DNA from: Nostoc carneum NIES-2107
GTDB lineage: Bacteria > Cyanobacteriota > Cyanobacteriia > Cyanobacteriales > Nostocaceae
Reading direction: 5' to 3'
DNA: 64,000 nt
NCBI GenBank assembly: GCA_002368155.1
Contig: AP018180.1
Span: forward strand, 5,293,007-5,357,006
The notes beneath the pieces were generated by a model. The model was not told where the DNA came from. It ran no database searches and worked only from the letters and a program-made list of their open reading frames with translations. A program made the position numbers and the translations under genes. Positions 18,183 to 27,694 of the stretch are shown one piece after another; position 1 is the stretch's first letter, and every line of letters begins with the position of its first letter.

Positions 18183-19031
18183 TTGAATTTAAAAGAACGT
18201 CTCCAAGCTTACCTATCAGAAATAGCGCGAGAACGCGATCCCTATATGGCGACAGCTGGACATTTTTTTGTCCAAGAATATATTCGTCAGCAATTTAGCC
18301 AATGGGGAAGTGTGGAAATCCACACCTTTGATGTTGGGGGAAAAATTTGTCAGAATCTCATCTTAAATTTGCCGCCAGCAGCTACAAAACAACAGCGAAA
18401 TTTACCACCAATTTTAATAGCAGCTCACTATGATGGTGTACCCGGAACAGTAGCCGCTGATGATAATGCTACAGGTGTGGCGGTTCTGTTGGAATTGGCG
18501 AGAAAGTTTGCAGCTGAACCAGTTAAATATCCCTTGCGGCTGGTGGCTTTTGATATGGAAGAATATGGCTTATTAGGTAGTGCTGAATATGCAGCTTTAT
18601 TACGCCAACAACAGCAACCACTACGTTTAATGTTGTCTTTAGAAATGTTGGGATATCAAGACTCTACTCCTGGTAGTCAAAGTTATCCTCCTCCCTTAGA
18701 ACGCTTTTACCCCAATACTGGGGATTTCATTGCGTTGATTGGAAATCTGCGAACAATTCCTGACTTAATTAGTATGAGTCGCAATATTCGCCAAGCTGGT
18801 ATAGGTAGCCAGTGGTTACCAGTCCCCAATCGCGGTTTAATTGTGCGGCAAACGAGACTTAGTGATCATGCACCTTTTTGGGATGCTGGCTATCCGGCAG
18901 TTATGGTCACAGATACGGCATTTATGAGGAACCCGCATTATCATAAACCGAGCGATACGATTGCCAGCTTAGATTTAGATTTTCTCACAAGTGTATGTAC
19001 AGGGCTAGAAATTGCCATTCGGCGGCTGTAA
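18183..19031 (+). CDS. M28-family zinc aminopeptidase
   Basis: 282 residues from a TTG start at 18183 (no better start is visible; the next Met is at residue 22). The M28 metal ligands are visible: AAHYD (His82), ADDN (Asp93/Asp94), catalytic and ligand Glu in DMEEYG (126-127), a later Glu in LSLEML (154), and a C-terminal His in NPHYHKPSD. The full set predicts an active di-zinc exopeptidase removing N-terminal residues. No signal peptide is present, so it is likely cytoplasmic. It is divergent from dnaK and convergent with the bestrophin-like gene, the stops being 8 bp apart. Confidence 0.9.
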   Translation: MNLKERLQAYLSEIARERDPYMATAGHFFVQEYIRQQFSQWGSVEIHTFDVGGKICQNLILNLPPAATKQQRNLPPILIAAHYDGVPGTVAADDNATGVAVLLELARKFAAEPVKYPLRLVAFDMEEYGLLGSAEYAALLRQQQQPLRLMLSLEMLGYQDSTPGSQSYPPPLERFYPNTGDFIALIGNLRTIPDLISMSRNIRQAGIGSQWLPVPNRGLIVRQTRLSDHAPFWDAGYPAVMVTDTAFMRNPHYHKPSDTIASLDLDFLTSVCTGLEIAIRRL

Positions 19032-19039
19032 ATTTGGGA

Positions 19040-19975
19040 TTAATTACCGAGACTCAAATCTTCTGTATTGGTCAAGTTGCTGGAAAGCGATCGCACATTT
19101 GGCGTTAAGCTGATTAAATCATCAATATTGCGTTTCATTGTTTGGCAAATTGCATCCAGCGGTAAGTCATTGGCATCATAACCAAAGGGGTTTTCGATTT
19201 CTAAGCCGATAGCTTCAATCCCAAATAAAGTAAAACTGACTAAAGCAGAAATTAAACCTGTCCACCAACCCAAGCTATCCACCATTTGAAATGGTAACAG
19301 CAGACAATAAAGAAATAATAATTGCTTTAAATGAATTGCATATGCCATCGGCATTGGTGTTCTTAAAATCCGTTCGCAAATTCCTAAATTATCGACTAAA
19401 TTATTCAATAATTCTTGCATAGATGTTAACTGGTAGCTATTGAGGCATTTGCAGTTATATCTTTGTTGTAAATAATCGCCAATCCAAAAAGCCACTTCTA
19501 TGGGCGGATTATTCATGATTTTCAATTCCTGATACATAGACGACGGCATCAATTCTTTTAACTCCTGATTGACAGGTTCGCCGCGTAAATGTAATTTCAT
19601 CGCTACAGCAAAAGCTACTAATAGATATAAAGCTGTAATTTTATCTTTTCTATCTTCTGGCGAAACTTCATCAACACTTACCCAAATTTGCCTTGCTAAA
19701 TTTCTGACAGTATTGACTATTGCACCCCAGCTTTTTCTACCTTCCCAAAAACGCTCATAAGCTGTGTTTGTGCGGAAAACTAGTAATAAACCTAAAACAA
19801 TACTGGGAATAACGCTGCCTAATATAGGTTGGGAAACTGGAAACTTATAATAGTGAAGTATAGAAATAATTATTCCGAAAATTCCAAACAATAAGACATT
19901 TTTAGCAATAGCTGAGATCACCGAGCCTTTAAGCTGTAAAACCATTGGAACCCGTTTTAATTTGTCAGCTGCCAT
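19040..19975 (-). CDS. Bestrophin-family anion channel-like protein
   Basis: 311 residues, the usual size of bacterial bestrophin (UPF0187) proteins. An N-terminal pair of membrane segments (about 20-40 and 45-65) is followed by the family signature FRTNTAYERFWEGRKSWGAIVNTVRNLARQ. Central amphipathic helices and a second membrane pair (about 215-260) follow, then FGIEAIGLEIENPFGYDANDLPLD, the conserved C-terminal motif. Bestrophins form pentameric chloride or bicarbonate channels; in phototrophs they help pH and ion balance across thylakoids. Which membrane and ion apply here is unknown. Confidence 0.9.
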   Translation of the reverse strand: MAADKLKRVPMVLQLKGSVISAIAKNVLLFGIFGIIISILHYYKFPVSQPILGSVIPSIVLGLLLVFRTNTAYERFWEGRKSWGAIVNTVRNLARQIWVSVDEVSPEDRKDKITALYLLVAFAVAMKLHLRGEPVNQELKELMPSSMYQELKIMNNPPIEVAFWIGDYLQQRYNCKCLNSYQLTSMQELLNNLVDNLGICERILRTPMPMAYAIHLKQLLFLYCLLLPFQMVDSLGWWTGLISALVSFTLFGIEAIGLEIENPFGYDANDLPLDAICQTMKRNIDDLISLTPNVRSLSSNLTNTEDLSLGN

Positions 19976-20253
19976 GCAATTTACCTAAATAAGCAATCAA
20001 GTGAGCGTTAGATAACCTCAAAATAATAACTCTAGGGGTAGCACAATTGGCAACAATGATGACACAGAAAGTTTGGCTCCAGGGATTAGTAAGCACTGAA
20101 GTAAGTGGGTCGGCGAAATTAAAGATAACTGGCTGAGGCTGTCATCTTTAAATGCACAGCCCTAATTATCTTGGTTTTATATCTCTCGACTGATTAATTC
20201 TTTGTACAAGCTCAACATAATGAGCAGGTATAAAACATCAGTGAGAACAACCC

Positions 20254-20469
20254 ATGACTGAAGAGTTTCAGAAAGGCGATAAGGTAAAGTGGAATACAGC
20301 GCTAGGAGAAACCACTGGTGAAGTGCAAGAAAAGATTACTTCGCCTACTGATATTAAGGGGCATCATGTAGCCGCTTCTCCAGACAATCCAGAATATGTG
20401 GTAAAAAGTGACAAAACAGGGAAAAAAGCCGCGCATAAGCCTGATGCACTAGAGAATGTTGAGGAATAA
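20254..20469 (+). CDS. DUF2945/hypervirulence-associated TUDOR-domain protein
   Basis: 71 residues that match a complete DUF2945 domain: FQKGDKVKWNTALGETTGEVQEKITSP, then the HVAASPDNPEYVVKSDKTGKKAAHKPDAL core. The fold is a small SH3-like/Tudor barrel, cytoplasmic, with no established biochemical role. The ATG at 20254 begins immediately before the domain. It stands alone. Confidence 0.85.
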   Translation: MTEEFQKGDKVKWNTALGETTGEVQEKITSPTDIKGHHVAASPDNPEYVVKSDKTGKKAAHKPDALENVEE

Positions 20470-20662
20470 CTCTAGGATTCACATTGAAGTTTTGCAAATC
20501 TAGGTATAGTTTTATGCCTTTTCTCTGTGAATTAGGGCGTTGCGATTAAAAATAACTGAGAAAGGCTGTCATTTTCTATTGGTAAGGGTTTCAATATCAT
20601 TTATATTTCGTAACATAGTTGGCTGCAATTACCGACTTACTGACGCTAGAAATTGCTAGCTT

Positions 20663-20923
20663 TTATAATTCTGATAAAACTACATTTGACCCTAAAGGCA
20701 TAATCGCAGTAGCGTAATGGGTTCTTTGCGTCTCTGAGTTATACCATTCTTTTACCAGTACAAACTCAGTTTCTGGGTCATAAAATAATACAGCCAAGGA
20801 TATCTGACCTTCCCAGCAATAACGCACATTCCCATCCTTAGAGAAGTACACAGCACCTCTACCATGTGCAGAGAAACCATTCACAGCAGCTCTAGTTAGA
20901 GTATTCCAAGATACATATTTCAT
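20663..20923 (-). CDS. Small protein of unknown function
   Basis: 86 residues starting MKYVSWNTLTRAAVNG. An excellent ribosome site (GGAGGT, eight bases before the ATG on the minus strand) supports it as a real gene. Predicted mostly beta, with aromatic residues (YCWEGQISLAVLFYDPETEFVLVKEWY), no signal or membrane segment. I do not recognise a family. Its stop is close to the DUF2945 gene's 3' end, so the two converge. Confidence 0.6.
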   Translation of the reverse strand: MKYVSWNTLTRAAVNGFSAHGRGAVYFSKDGNVRYCWEGQISLAVLFYDPETEFVLVKEWYNSETQRTHYATAIMPLGSNVVLSEL

Positions 20924-21284
20924 AATGCAACCTCCGGGAGTTAGATTTTAGTCCTTCCATCCCAGATATACGTGCCAAAACATTACCCATCAGTATAAAA
21001 ACTGATAATTTTTACACTTTTTTATTGCCCATCAAAGATTGAAGTCATAGCCATTAAAGCTTGCATCTCATCCTTTGCCCGTAGAATCGATTTTCGGGTG
21101 AGGCATTTAGATACACTCAATTGGGTAATTGGTAATGGGTAATTTTCCCTCATCTCCCCAGTCCCCATTTCCCCTTATCCCCAGAGGGGGCCCCGAGTTC
21201 CCCAATCCCCAATCCCCAATCCCCAATCCCTAATCCCTCTTCCTGTACCATGAGTAAATATCAATAACCTTTAATAAACAGCCT
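20924..21284. other. Intergenic region with heptamer repeats
   Basis: 361 bases between divergent genes. About 21150-21238 is a C-rich short tandem repeat (CCCCAAT units) containing a small AGAGGGGGCCCC-type palindrome. No other feature was recognised. Confidence 0.6.
21196..21238. repeat. Heptanucleotide tandem repeat (CCCCAAT)
   Basis: Five to six 7-bp units of CCCCAAT/CCCTAAT; the reverse complement of the GGGGATT repeats seen near 3.8 and 36.5 kb. Confidence 0.85.
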
Positions 21285-21638
21285 ATGTCTTCGGCTCCGC
21301 TAACATTAAACTTGGTTGAAGGTTCTGTTTCTTTCAGCTTTTCCGCCCAAGCTGCACGGGAATTAAAAGCCGCTTTGGATGAATTAATGGTTCGTCTCAA
21401 AAATGTCGCGGCTAAAGCCACTCCAGGGGGTGGTAAAGTCACTCCCCAGCCTCCTGTAGAGTATCGCTACACTGGCGAGGTATTCTTAGAAATTTTTTGT
21501 AACCCTAATATTTGGCCTACACCCTTCGCGGCGAAAGTCTTACTCACAGTCCGTGATGTCAGCATTCGTTTAACAACAGAAGCGGAACTGACTCGTGTGA
21601 TTGAAGATGTTAATCAGTACTTGGAACAAGTTGGTTAA
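21285..21638 (+). CDS. Conserved cyanobacterial protein of unknown function
   Basis: 117 residues. The first half holds a long helix (AQAARELKAALDELMVRLKNVAAKA), a Gly/Pro linker, then beta strands (VEYRYTGEVFLEIFCNPNIWPTPFAAKVLLTVRDVSIRL) and a C-terminal helix. No catalytic signature, signal or membrane segment is visible and I cannot name the family. An imperfect hairpin built of AAGAGTC/AAAAGTC words follows at about 21685-21744. Confidence 0.6.
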   Translation: MSSAPLTLNLVEGSVSFSFSAQAARELKAALDELMVRLKNVAAKATPGGGKVTPQPPVEYRYTGEVFLEIFCNPNIWPTPFAAKVLLTVRDVSIRLTTEAELTRVIEDVNQYLEQVG

Positions 21639-22115
21639 ATAAGCTGTTACGCATTTAAATTGTATATTTCGCGCTCAAGAGGTCAAAAAGTCAAGAGTCC
21701 AGGGTCAAAGGCTAGCTTGGACTTTTGACTCTTGACCCTTGACAGCCCTAACGCCAGAATATTTAATCTAGGCGCGTATCAGCTTACTCTGTCTGCTAAT
21801 GCTTATTAATGACTATCTTCCCTGAAAAATTACCGGAGCAGTTGAATGGGATAACTGCCCCGGTTAGGGAATGTACATACTATATTCAGGGCGACATCGG
21901 ATGTAAACAAGGATAGATTCCCGATGCGATCGCTACTGGTAAAGTTGTATAAATCAGACTCTAATGCTTCGTCTTAATCAGAAATTAAAGATTCTGGATG
22001 GGAAATTTTCATTAAAAACAGAGATGATCCCAAAAATTTTTCACTTGAATTATTTGTTGTCAGGCTCAATATGCAACACCAAGTCCCCTATCCAAAATCT
22101 GGAACTAAGGTTTGA
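21639..22115. other. Intergenic region between convergent genes
   Basis: 477 bases. An imperfect inverted repeat (gtcaagagtcca ... tggacttttgactcttgac) at about 21685-21744 could terminate the upstream gene. The remainder shows one HIP1-like site and nothing else I can support. Confidence 0.5.
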
Positions 22116-22352
22116 TTAGTCGTTGTCCCATTCTTCGCGACCAATCAAATCGCCAATGCGATCGCGTAACAAAAAGTCACATTTTTCTAATTCACATTCA
22201 ACGCAAACCCACTCTCTCGCAGGGATGTATTGACAGAGTGTATATATTGGCTGTTGTCGGCTGACCATTCCCTTTTGCACCAGTCGGCGTGCTTCATCTT
22301 GAATTACATCTAAAGAGTAGTAACTGATAGAGGGCACCGTATTCACACTCAT
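22116..22352 (-). CDS. DUF4327-family protein
   Basis: 78 residues. The N-terminus SISYYSLDVIQDEARRLVQKGMVSRQQPIYTLCQ matches what I know of DUF4327, a small cyanobacteria-specific family, followed by YIPAREWVCVECELEKCDFLLRDRIGDLIG. Three cysteines (in LCQ, ECELEKC and VCV contexts) might bind metal, but this is unproven. Function unknown; soluble. It stands alone with a long upstream spacer. Confidence 0.75.
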   Translation of the reverse strand: MSVNTVPSISYYSLDVIQDEARRLVQKGMVSRQQPIYTLCQYIPAREWVCVECELEKCDFLLRDRIGDLIGREEWDND

Positions 22353-23148
22353 GATTTTTACTCACAAATTACACGTAGATAGTGTTCCCGATATTTACTT
22401 GGAACAAACATTACAAGGATTAGGCTTGTGGCTAAGGTTTTGTAGTTTGCTATACGGAACTAATTCCATTTTGACGCTACATACCCTCAAATTATCTAAA
22501 GAAATGTAAACAAAGTCAACATTTTCTGACATTTATGTTGAATGGGCTTCATATAAGAATATCAGGGTAGTCAACATCACCTGTTCAAGAAATTTTAGGT
22601 TTGCTATTCAAAAGGGTCTAAAGGCTTGCTGTTAAAGGTTTAAAGCTTAATTGGGTCATTAGGAATAGTACAGAAGAAGGATTTCTGCACCATAAAACCT
22701 TATCTAGCTTTGCGGCTATTTGTATATAAATAATAGCTAGGAATCTCTAGCAGCAGAGATTAGGGTATAAAGTGTTGCCTAATATAAGCGTCTACCCTAC
22801 ACCAGAAAAGCTTGCAGCATCTCATCTGTTAATGATTTCTTAAAGAATTTCGCATTTACTGTGTTAACTGGGACACAAAATATAACAACAAAATTTGTCA
22901 TTTAGTTTTCATGTTTGGTGTTGGTTATTTTTCCCCTAGCTTGAAAGTGCTGAGTGCTGAGTTTTGAGTCCAAATCCATTGAGACTTTCATGCAAAGCTG
23001 TTGAAATTTTTTTCATTGGGACTGTTTCCTCATCCCCCATTACCCATTACCCACATTGAAACAGACGCTATTTGGTTACGTCTGTAAACAGTTTGGCGAA
23101 TTTCTTGGTATGAGATTGTTTGCGAAGTTACTTTGTGGTTTAAATTAC
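22353..23148. other. Long intergenic region, no gene seen
   Basis: 796 bases between two minus-strand genes, AT-rich, with no credible open frame on either strand and no recognisable RNA gene. It contains scattered GCTGAGT words (around 22948) and the promoter region for the DUF4327 gene. A small RNA could lie here, but I see no structure strong enough to call one. Confidence 0.45.
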
Positions 23149-23571
23149 TTATTCCGCAAAATCATCATCATAGTCGTCCGAATTGTTGTCATCCTCTCCT
23201 GACAAGTTTTCGGATGGGCGGTCAGATTTGAGTTGGTTCAATAACGTTAGTACTCTTGTACCGCGTTCTAAAGAACGGTCTTCGATAAATATTACTTCTG
23301 GTGTGCGACGCAGCCTTACCCTAGCACCCAGTTCGCTGCGGACGTAACCTGTTGCTGACTTTAGGCCAGCCATTGTTTCTGCTTTAGCGTCTTCTGTGCC
23401 ATAGATACTGACGTAAATTTTGGCGTGTTGTAAATCGCCAGAGACATCAACATCGGTAACACTTACCATTCCTGTACCCACACGGTCATCCTTAATCCCG
23501 TTAAGTAGCATTTGGCTAACTTCCCGTTTGATCAATTCAGCAACGCGGGAAACGCGGCGATTTGTAGCCAT
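23149..23571 (-). CDS. rbfA: Ribosome-binding factor A
   Basis: 140 residues. RbfA binds the free 30S subunit near helix 1 of 16S rRNA and is needed for late maturation and cold adaptation. The KH-like fold is recognisable from [48 protein letters not shown] and [20 protein letters not shown]. The Asp/Glu-rich tail ([16 protein letters not shown]) is typical of cyanobacterial forms. A strong GAGGAGG ribosome site precedes the ATG. The DUF751 gene lies 130 bp upstream on the same strand. Confidence 0.95.
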   Translation of the reverse strand: MATNRRVSRVAELIKREVSQMLLNGIKDDRVGTGMVSVTDVDVSGDLQHAKIYVSIYGTEDAKAETMAGLKSATGYVRSELGARVRLRRTPEVIFIEDRSLERGTRVLTLLNQLKSDRPSENLSGEDDNNSDDYDDDFAE

Positions 23572-23701
23572 AAAAATTACGCCTCCTCACAGAGGTTGAA
23601 CAACATCAATAAAAATATAAATGCAATTTTGGGAGGACAGTGCTTGACATTGACAATGCTGTGAGCAATTGTCTTTAGGGTAGCCTCCCTAGAACCCTTG
23701 T

Positions 23702-23908
23702 TTAAATTGTACTTAAGCCCAGCATTGCACGCAGGGTGAAAGTAATAAAGGCTAACCCGCCAATAAAGAAACCTAAAAGAGCAATCAAAGTAACTGGACG
23801 TTTTAACAATGGAAACAAAGGTTCAAGCGTGTTCAAAAAAATACCTAAGATGAGCGAAATTAAGTAGCGGGGGTAGCGCAGGACGTTCTCCCAAAATCCA
23901 TCAAACAT
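23702..23908 (-). CDS. DUF751 (Ycf33-like) small membrane protein
   Basis: 68 residues, beginning MFDGFWENVLRYPRYLISLILGIF. Two hydrophobic segments (about 15-30 and 41-63) with a short PLLKRP turn match DUF751, whose plastid counterpart is Ycf33. It is probably a thylakoid or plasma-membrane protein; its function is not established. It lies upstream of rbfA on the same strand and may be co-transcribed with it. Confidence 0.85.
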   Translation of the reverse strand: MFDGFWENVLRYPRYLISLILGIFLNTLEPLFPLLKRPVTLIALLGFFIGGLAFITFTLRAMLGLSTI

Positions 23909-24060
23909 TTATTTAGACTGCCTTGTTATCGACTATAAGTTTGTTTTCATCTGCTTGTTTAACTTAATTGTAATCGATACCGTATGAAAATTAATAAATT
24001 CCGATAAAATATGATTTTCAGTTATATTAGTTAGATTTCGTAAATTTAAGTCCTAATGAA

Positions 24061-24894
24061 ATGGTAAGTCAAATTCCCCAAGAAATTTGCCCGCGTCCGT
24101 TTTTGAAGTGGGCAGGTGGTAAAAGTCGGTTAATTCAGCAATATATCCCTTATTTACCAAAAAAATATAAGACTTACTATGAGCCATTTATTGGAGGGGG
24201 TGCAGTTTTTTTCTACTTAAAACCTCAGACAGCAGTTTTAACTGATATTAACGCAGAATTAATTACTACTTATCGTTGTGTTCGCGACAGAGTTGAGGAA
24301 TTAATCTGCCTTTTAAAAGAGCATAAAAATCAACATAGTAGAGAATATTACTATACTGTAAGAAGTAATCCTCAAGGTACAGATTTAGAAAAAGCTGCTC
24401 GGTTAATTTATCTTAATAAGACTTGTTTTAATGGATTGTATCGAGTTAACTCTAAAGGTCAATTCAATGTACCTATAGGCAGATACAAAAATCCTAATAT
24501 TTGTGATGAAGGTTTACTGAGAGCCGCTTCAGCAGCCTTGACACACACTGAAATTAAACAAGCAGATTTCTTAGAAGTGTTAAATTACGAGACCAATAGC
24601 GGTGATTTTGTCTTCTGCGATCCGCCTTATTACCCGATAAGTAGTACCAGCTATTTTACAAGTTACAGCCAAAATTCTTTTGATAAAAAAGACCAAGAAA
24701 GGTTAAGAGACACTTGTGCTAAATTAGCCGAGCGCGGCGTTAAAGTTATGGTCTGTAATTCCGATTGTGATTTTATCAGGAACCTCTATAAAGAAATTAA
24801 TTTTAATATTTATCCTATAGAAGCAGCACGTTCTATTAATTCTAATACAAAAAAAAGAGGGATGATTTACGAGGTATTAATTACCTCATATTAA
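24061..24894 (+). CDS. Dam-family DNA adenine-N6 methyltransferase
   Basis: 277 residues, the length of class-alpha D12 (Dam/DpnM) enzymes. It has the N-terminal WAGGKS motif (17-22), the AdoMet-binding EPFIGGGAVFF (41-51), the TDIN block (61-64) and the catalytic DPPY (187-190). It transfers methyl from S-adenosylmethionine to adenine; the family and cyanobacterial background suggest GATC as target, but the site cannot be read from the sequence. It faces a PD-(D/E)XK nuclease gene, stops 73 bp apart, so a restriction-modification pair is possible. If solitary it would match the conserved cyanobacterial Dam-like enzyme. Confidence 0.93.
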   Translation: MVSQIPQEICPRPFLKWAGGKSRLIQQYIPYLPKKYKTYYEPFIGGGAVFFYLKPQTAVLTDINAELITTYRCVRDRVEELICLLKEHKNQHSREYYYTVRSNPQGTDLEKAARLIYLNKTCFNGLYRVNSKGQFNVPIGRYKNPNICDEGLLRAASAALTHTEIKQADFLEVLNYETNSGDFVFCDPPYYPISSTSYFTSYSQNSFDKKDQERLRDTCAKLAERGVKVMVCNSDCDFIRNLYKEINFNIYPIEAARSINSNTKKRGMIYEVLITSY

Positions 24895-24967
24895 CTAAGG
24901 AAATTTAGCTTTGTAGCAAAAAATTAAATTTACAATTTACTAGTAAATTTATTTAGGAGCTAATTAA

Positions 24968-25444
24968 TTAACAATATTTATTTGCCCAAGCAATAAATCT
25001 ATCTAAAGTATAAACTGCCAATAAATTACGATTATATGTAACTTGTTGTCTCAACCAATTAATTGCACCTTCTCTCATCCCTTCACCACCAATAACTACT
25101 ATAGTTGGTGCAGGATAAGATTCTTTAATATTCAAATTTAAATAAGGAAACTTTTCATCAACAGAACCACCACTTTCTTGCCATTTACACTCAATAATTA
25201 ATCCTGATGGACTGGTTGACGCGCCTACAACAAAAAAGTCAACCTTTAAAGCAGTTTGATAAATTCCTGCGCCGATATAAACCTGCTTCCCATAACGCTT
25301 GGGTAATAAAGTGGCTGTCAGAATAAACTCTGTGGACACATGATTTCCTACTTGGAAATAATTATGTCCATTCAAAATTGCTTCTACATTTCCTTCTAGG
25401 ATATTGCCAGATTTATTTGCCCGTGCGCCTTGAGTCATAGCCAT
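24968..25444 (-). CDS. PD-(D/E)XK-fold nuclease-like protein
   Basis: 158 residues. The catalytic core of the PD-(D/E)XK fold is visible as KVDFFVVG (Asp69) followed by LIIECKWQE (Glu85, Lys87), with a possible upstream Glu18 in LEGNVEAIL. These residues would bind Mg2+ and cut DNA. The remaining strand/helix pattern (APTIVVIGGEGMREGAINWLRQQ) also fits. It faces the adenine methylase and may be its cognate restriction enzyme, although the small size also fits a housekeeping or orphan nuclease. Start is one of two Met codons (25444, 25438). Confidence 0.75.
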   Translation of the reverse strand: MAMTQGARANKSGNILEGNVEAILNGHNYFQVGNHVSTEFILTATLLPKRYGKQVYIGAGIYQTALKVDFFVVGASTSPSGLIIECKWQESGGSVDEKFPYLNLNIKESYPAPTIVVIGGEGMREGAINWLRQQVTYNRNLLAVYTLDRFIAWANKYC

Positions 25445-25842
25445 ACCGAATTAGTCTGCCAAAGTTTCCTAAATTCTAGGATTTCATGGAAGTAGCCACT
25501 ATTGGTATGTTACTTCATATGTATTTTCAATTTCGATATAGCAATCGGGTTATGAGCAATTTAATCTGACGAGGAAGCAAGCTAGGCGTAGCATTTGGTA
25601 GTAAACAGCAGGTTAAGCAGTAGCTATCATCAGAGTTTGAACAAAAGATATAGTATTGCTGACCCAACAAAATGCTTGTGTTCGATGAAGGAATCAGTGT
25701 TCTAAATTGATAACCGGATTAATCGAGAAAAACTCAATTTTTTAGTACCTTTGTACCAAGATATTTTATTAATTGCTGGTAACTGGAATAGAAGCACGAC
25801 AATGATTAATTACTATTAAAAATGGGACGTACTGTCAGCAGC
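25445..25842. other. Intergenic region, no gene seen
   Basis: 398 AT-rich bases between two minus-strand genes. No open frame with coding character, palindrome or repeat stands out beyond generic AT tracts. Confidence 0.45.
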
Positions 25843-27297
25843 CTAATTCCTCAACTTGACTTTTGTGAGTAATTCTTCTTTAATGCGGTTGAGAATTGAT
25901 GCTTCATCCAAAGTTGCCAAAATTTTACTAATTACTGCTTTTGGCCCATCAGGCCCCCATGCTGCGCCATTTGCTAAATAAGCTTTAGTAACTTGGCCAA
26001 TACCGTAAGAAGAAATACCAGCTACCCCGGCTTGAGTTACTGCTACTGAAAGATAAGGGCCAATAGCAGCACCAGCTGTCGCTGACGCAGAGATACCAAG
26101 TAAAGTTTTTAATCCACTCAAACCTAAATTTGCCAAGAGTTCGCTAGCGCCAATACCGCCCATACTCAGAGCAATTTTTTGCAGCAATTGCACAGCGCCA
26201 GCTTCCGTCATGGGAATACCGTAGAGTTTCGATAAACCGACAATCAGCGAAATATCAATGACAATACTGCTGAGTATATCTACTACAGTAACCGGATTGA
26301 GAGCGATCGCTAATGCTTTGGTCATGACAGCTTTCCAAATTAGCGCATTGGCGTTCTGTTCCCGAATCATCAGTTTACGCTGTACTAGTTGCTCGTTAAC
26401 AACATCTGCATACAGCATCGTATTTAAAGCCACTAAAGCTTTACCTTCACGCTGCAAAATCTCTAAGATTTTTAACTTCAAGTCGTCAACTTGAGCATTA
26501 CCTGTACGCAACTGCACGCCTCTGCTACCATCAGGGCGACGAACTGCTGTCTTGACTAATGGTGATGCTGCAGCCATGACAATTTCTAGAGGCGAGAGTA
26601 ACTCTTTAACTCGCTCATCACGAATTTTATGATAAATTGCCATCCGGTCTGCTTCCGGATACTGGTCTACTTTGTTAAACACCAAAATTATCGGTTTACC
26701 AGCTTCTCGCAGCTGCGAAAGGGCCTGGTGTTCTAACTTTGTCATATCGCCAGCAATGACAAACAAAATTAAATCTGCTTGTTTTGCTATCTGTTCGGCT
26801 AATACAGCGCGAGTTTCACCGTCAATCTCATCTAATCCAGGCGTATCAATTAATTCCACCTGAGATTTACCTACGGCGGGTAAAGTGACTCTTAAAGCGC
26901 GTTCATTTTCCCCTATAGCTTCCTCGTTAATACTCCAATTTACACGCTGTGCATCACGAGTCACGCCATGTAGGGGCCCTGTTTCAAATACACTTTGCCC
27001 AACTAAAGCATTGAGTAAAGAAGATTTACCACGCCCCACCATACCAAAAGCCGCAATCTGCACTACCATGCGTTCTAACTTCCCCAGCATGGTGTCTAAA
27101 TCATTGATTTCCGCCTCTAAGCCTTGCTTTTCTTGGGGAGAGAGGTCAAGATTAGCTACCAAATTTTGTAACGCTGTTTGTGCCCTTTTATAGTTGAGTT
27201 CCGTTTGAATATCTTCAAAACTAAAAATGGCACTATCTAGTTCTTCCTCCCAGTTGGGTGAGTCGCTGTGATGAGGTTCGGGCAATATCGAAGTCAT
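25843..27297 (-). CDS. GTPase with hydrophobic DUF697-like C-terminal domain
   Basis: 484 residues. The G-domain has G1 GMVGRGKSS (85-93), a G2 threonine in GVTRDA, G3 DTPGLDE and G4 NKVD, in Era/dynamin-like order, so it should bind and hydrolyse GTP. The N-terminal ~80 residues are helical. The C-terminal ~170 residues hold several hydrophobic, Gly/Ala-rich segments (VVDILSSIVIDISLIVGL, GASATAGAAIGPYLSVAV) of DUF697 type that probably insert in or lie on a membrane. Cyanobacterial members are of unknown role; membrane remodelling or stress signalling is only a guess. The truncated gene 27305-27694 lies 7 bp upstream in the same direction and is probably co-transcribed. Confidence 0.85.
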   Translation of the reverse strand: MTSILPEPHHSDSPNWEEELDSAIFSFEDIQTELNYKRAQTALQNLVANLDLSPQEKQGLEAEINDLDTMLGKLERMVVQIAAFGMVGRGKSSLLNALVGQSVFETGPLHGVTRDAQRVNWSINEEAIGENERALRVTLPAVGKSQVELIDTPGLDEIDGETRAVLAEQIAKQADLILFVIAGDMTKLEHQALSQLREAGKPIILVFNKVDQYPEADRMAIYHKIRDERVKELLSPLEIVMAAASPLVKTAVRRPDGSRGVQLRTGNAQVDDLKLKILEILQREGKALVALNTMLYADVVNEQLVQRKLMIREQNANALIWKAVMTKALAIALNPVTVVDILSSIVIDISLIVGLSKLYGIPMTEAGAVQLLQKIALSMGGIGASELLANLGLSGLKTLLGISASATAGAAIGPYLSVAVTQAGVAGISSYGIGQVTKAYLANGAAWGPDGPKAVISKILATLDEASILNRIKEELLTKVKLRN

Positions 27298-27304
27298 GTG
27301 AATT

Positions 27305-27694
27305 TTAGATGTGAGATTTGGGATTTACCTCAGTTCTGATCCTAGTTATTTTTAACCGTCTTTCACCATCCACAGGAGAAAACTCAAAATAGCTTTTGGG
27401 AAAAAGGTTAAAGGTTAAGGGTGAAAGGTTGTTTCTTTTCCTTTTTCCATTTCCCTTTTTCCCCTTAACCGAAAAGTATTGGCGTACTTCCAACAGTACC
27501 GGATTAATAATTACTTCGGAACGGGCTTTTTCTGTATCGACGGCAATAGCCCAAGGTAAATCCTCTAAAATAGCTTGCAGTCTAAGGGAAGGATGTACAG
27601 GTTCAATCGATTCGGGAAAAAAGCGCACTCCCTCTACAGTGTTTAGGTGAAAATCTTGTTTCACTTTTTCAATGGTAAATTGACTGTAGGGCAT
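27305..27694 (-). pseudogene. Truncated or repeat-interrupted small protein gene
   Basis: 129-codon open frame starting MPYSQFTIEKVKQDF. Residues 1-~72 match the N-terminus I know from longer (~200 residue) cyanobacterial proteins (VEGVRFFPE, LPWAIAVDTEKARSE, INPVLLEVR). From about residue 75 it switches to a low-complexity, basic segment (SVKGKKGNGKRKRNN) encoded by AAGG-rich repeat-like DNA (27405-27472). It then resumes with SYFEFSPVDGERRLKITRIRTE, which looks like a genuine C-terminus. The repeat appears to have replaced or interrupted the middle of the gene. The reading frame survives, so a product may still be made. Confidence 0.6.
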
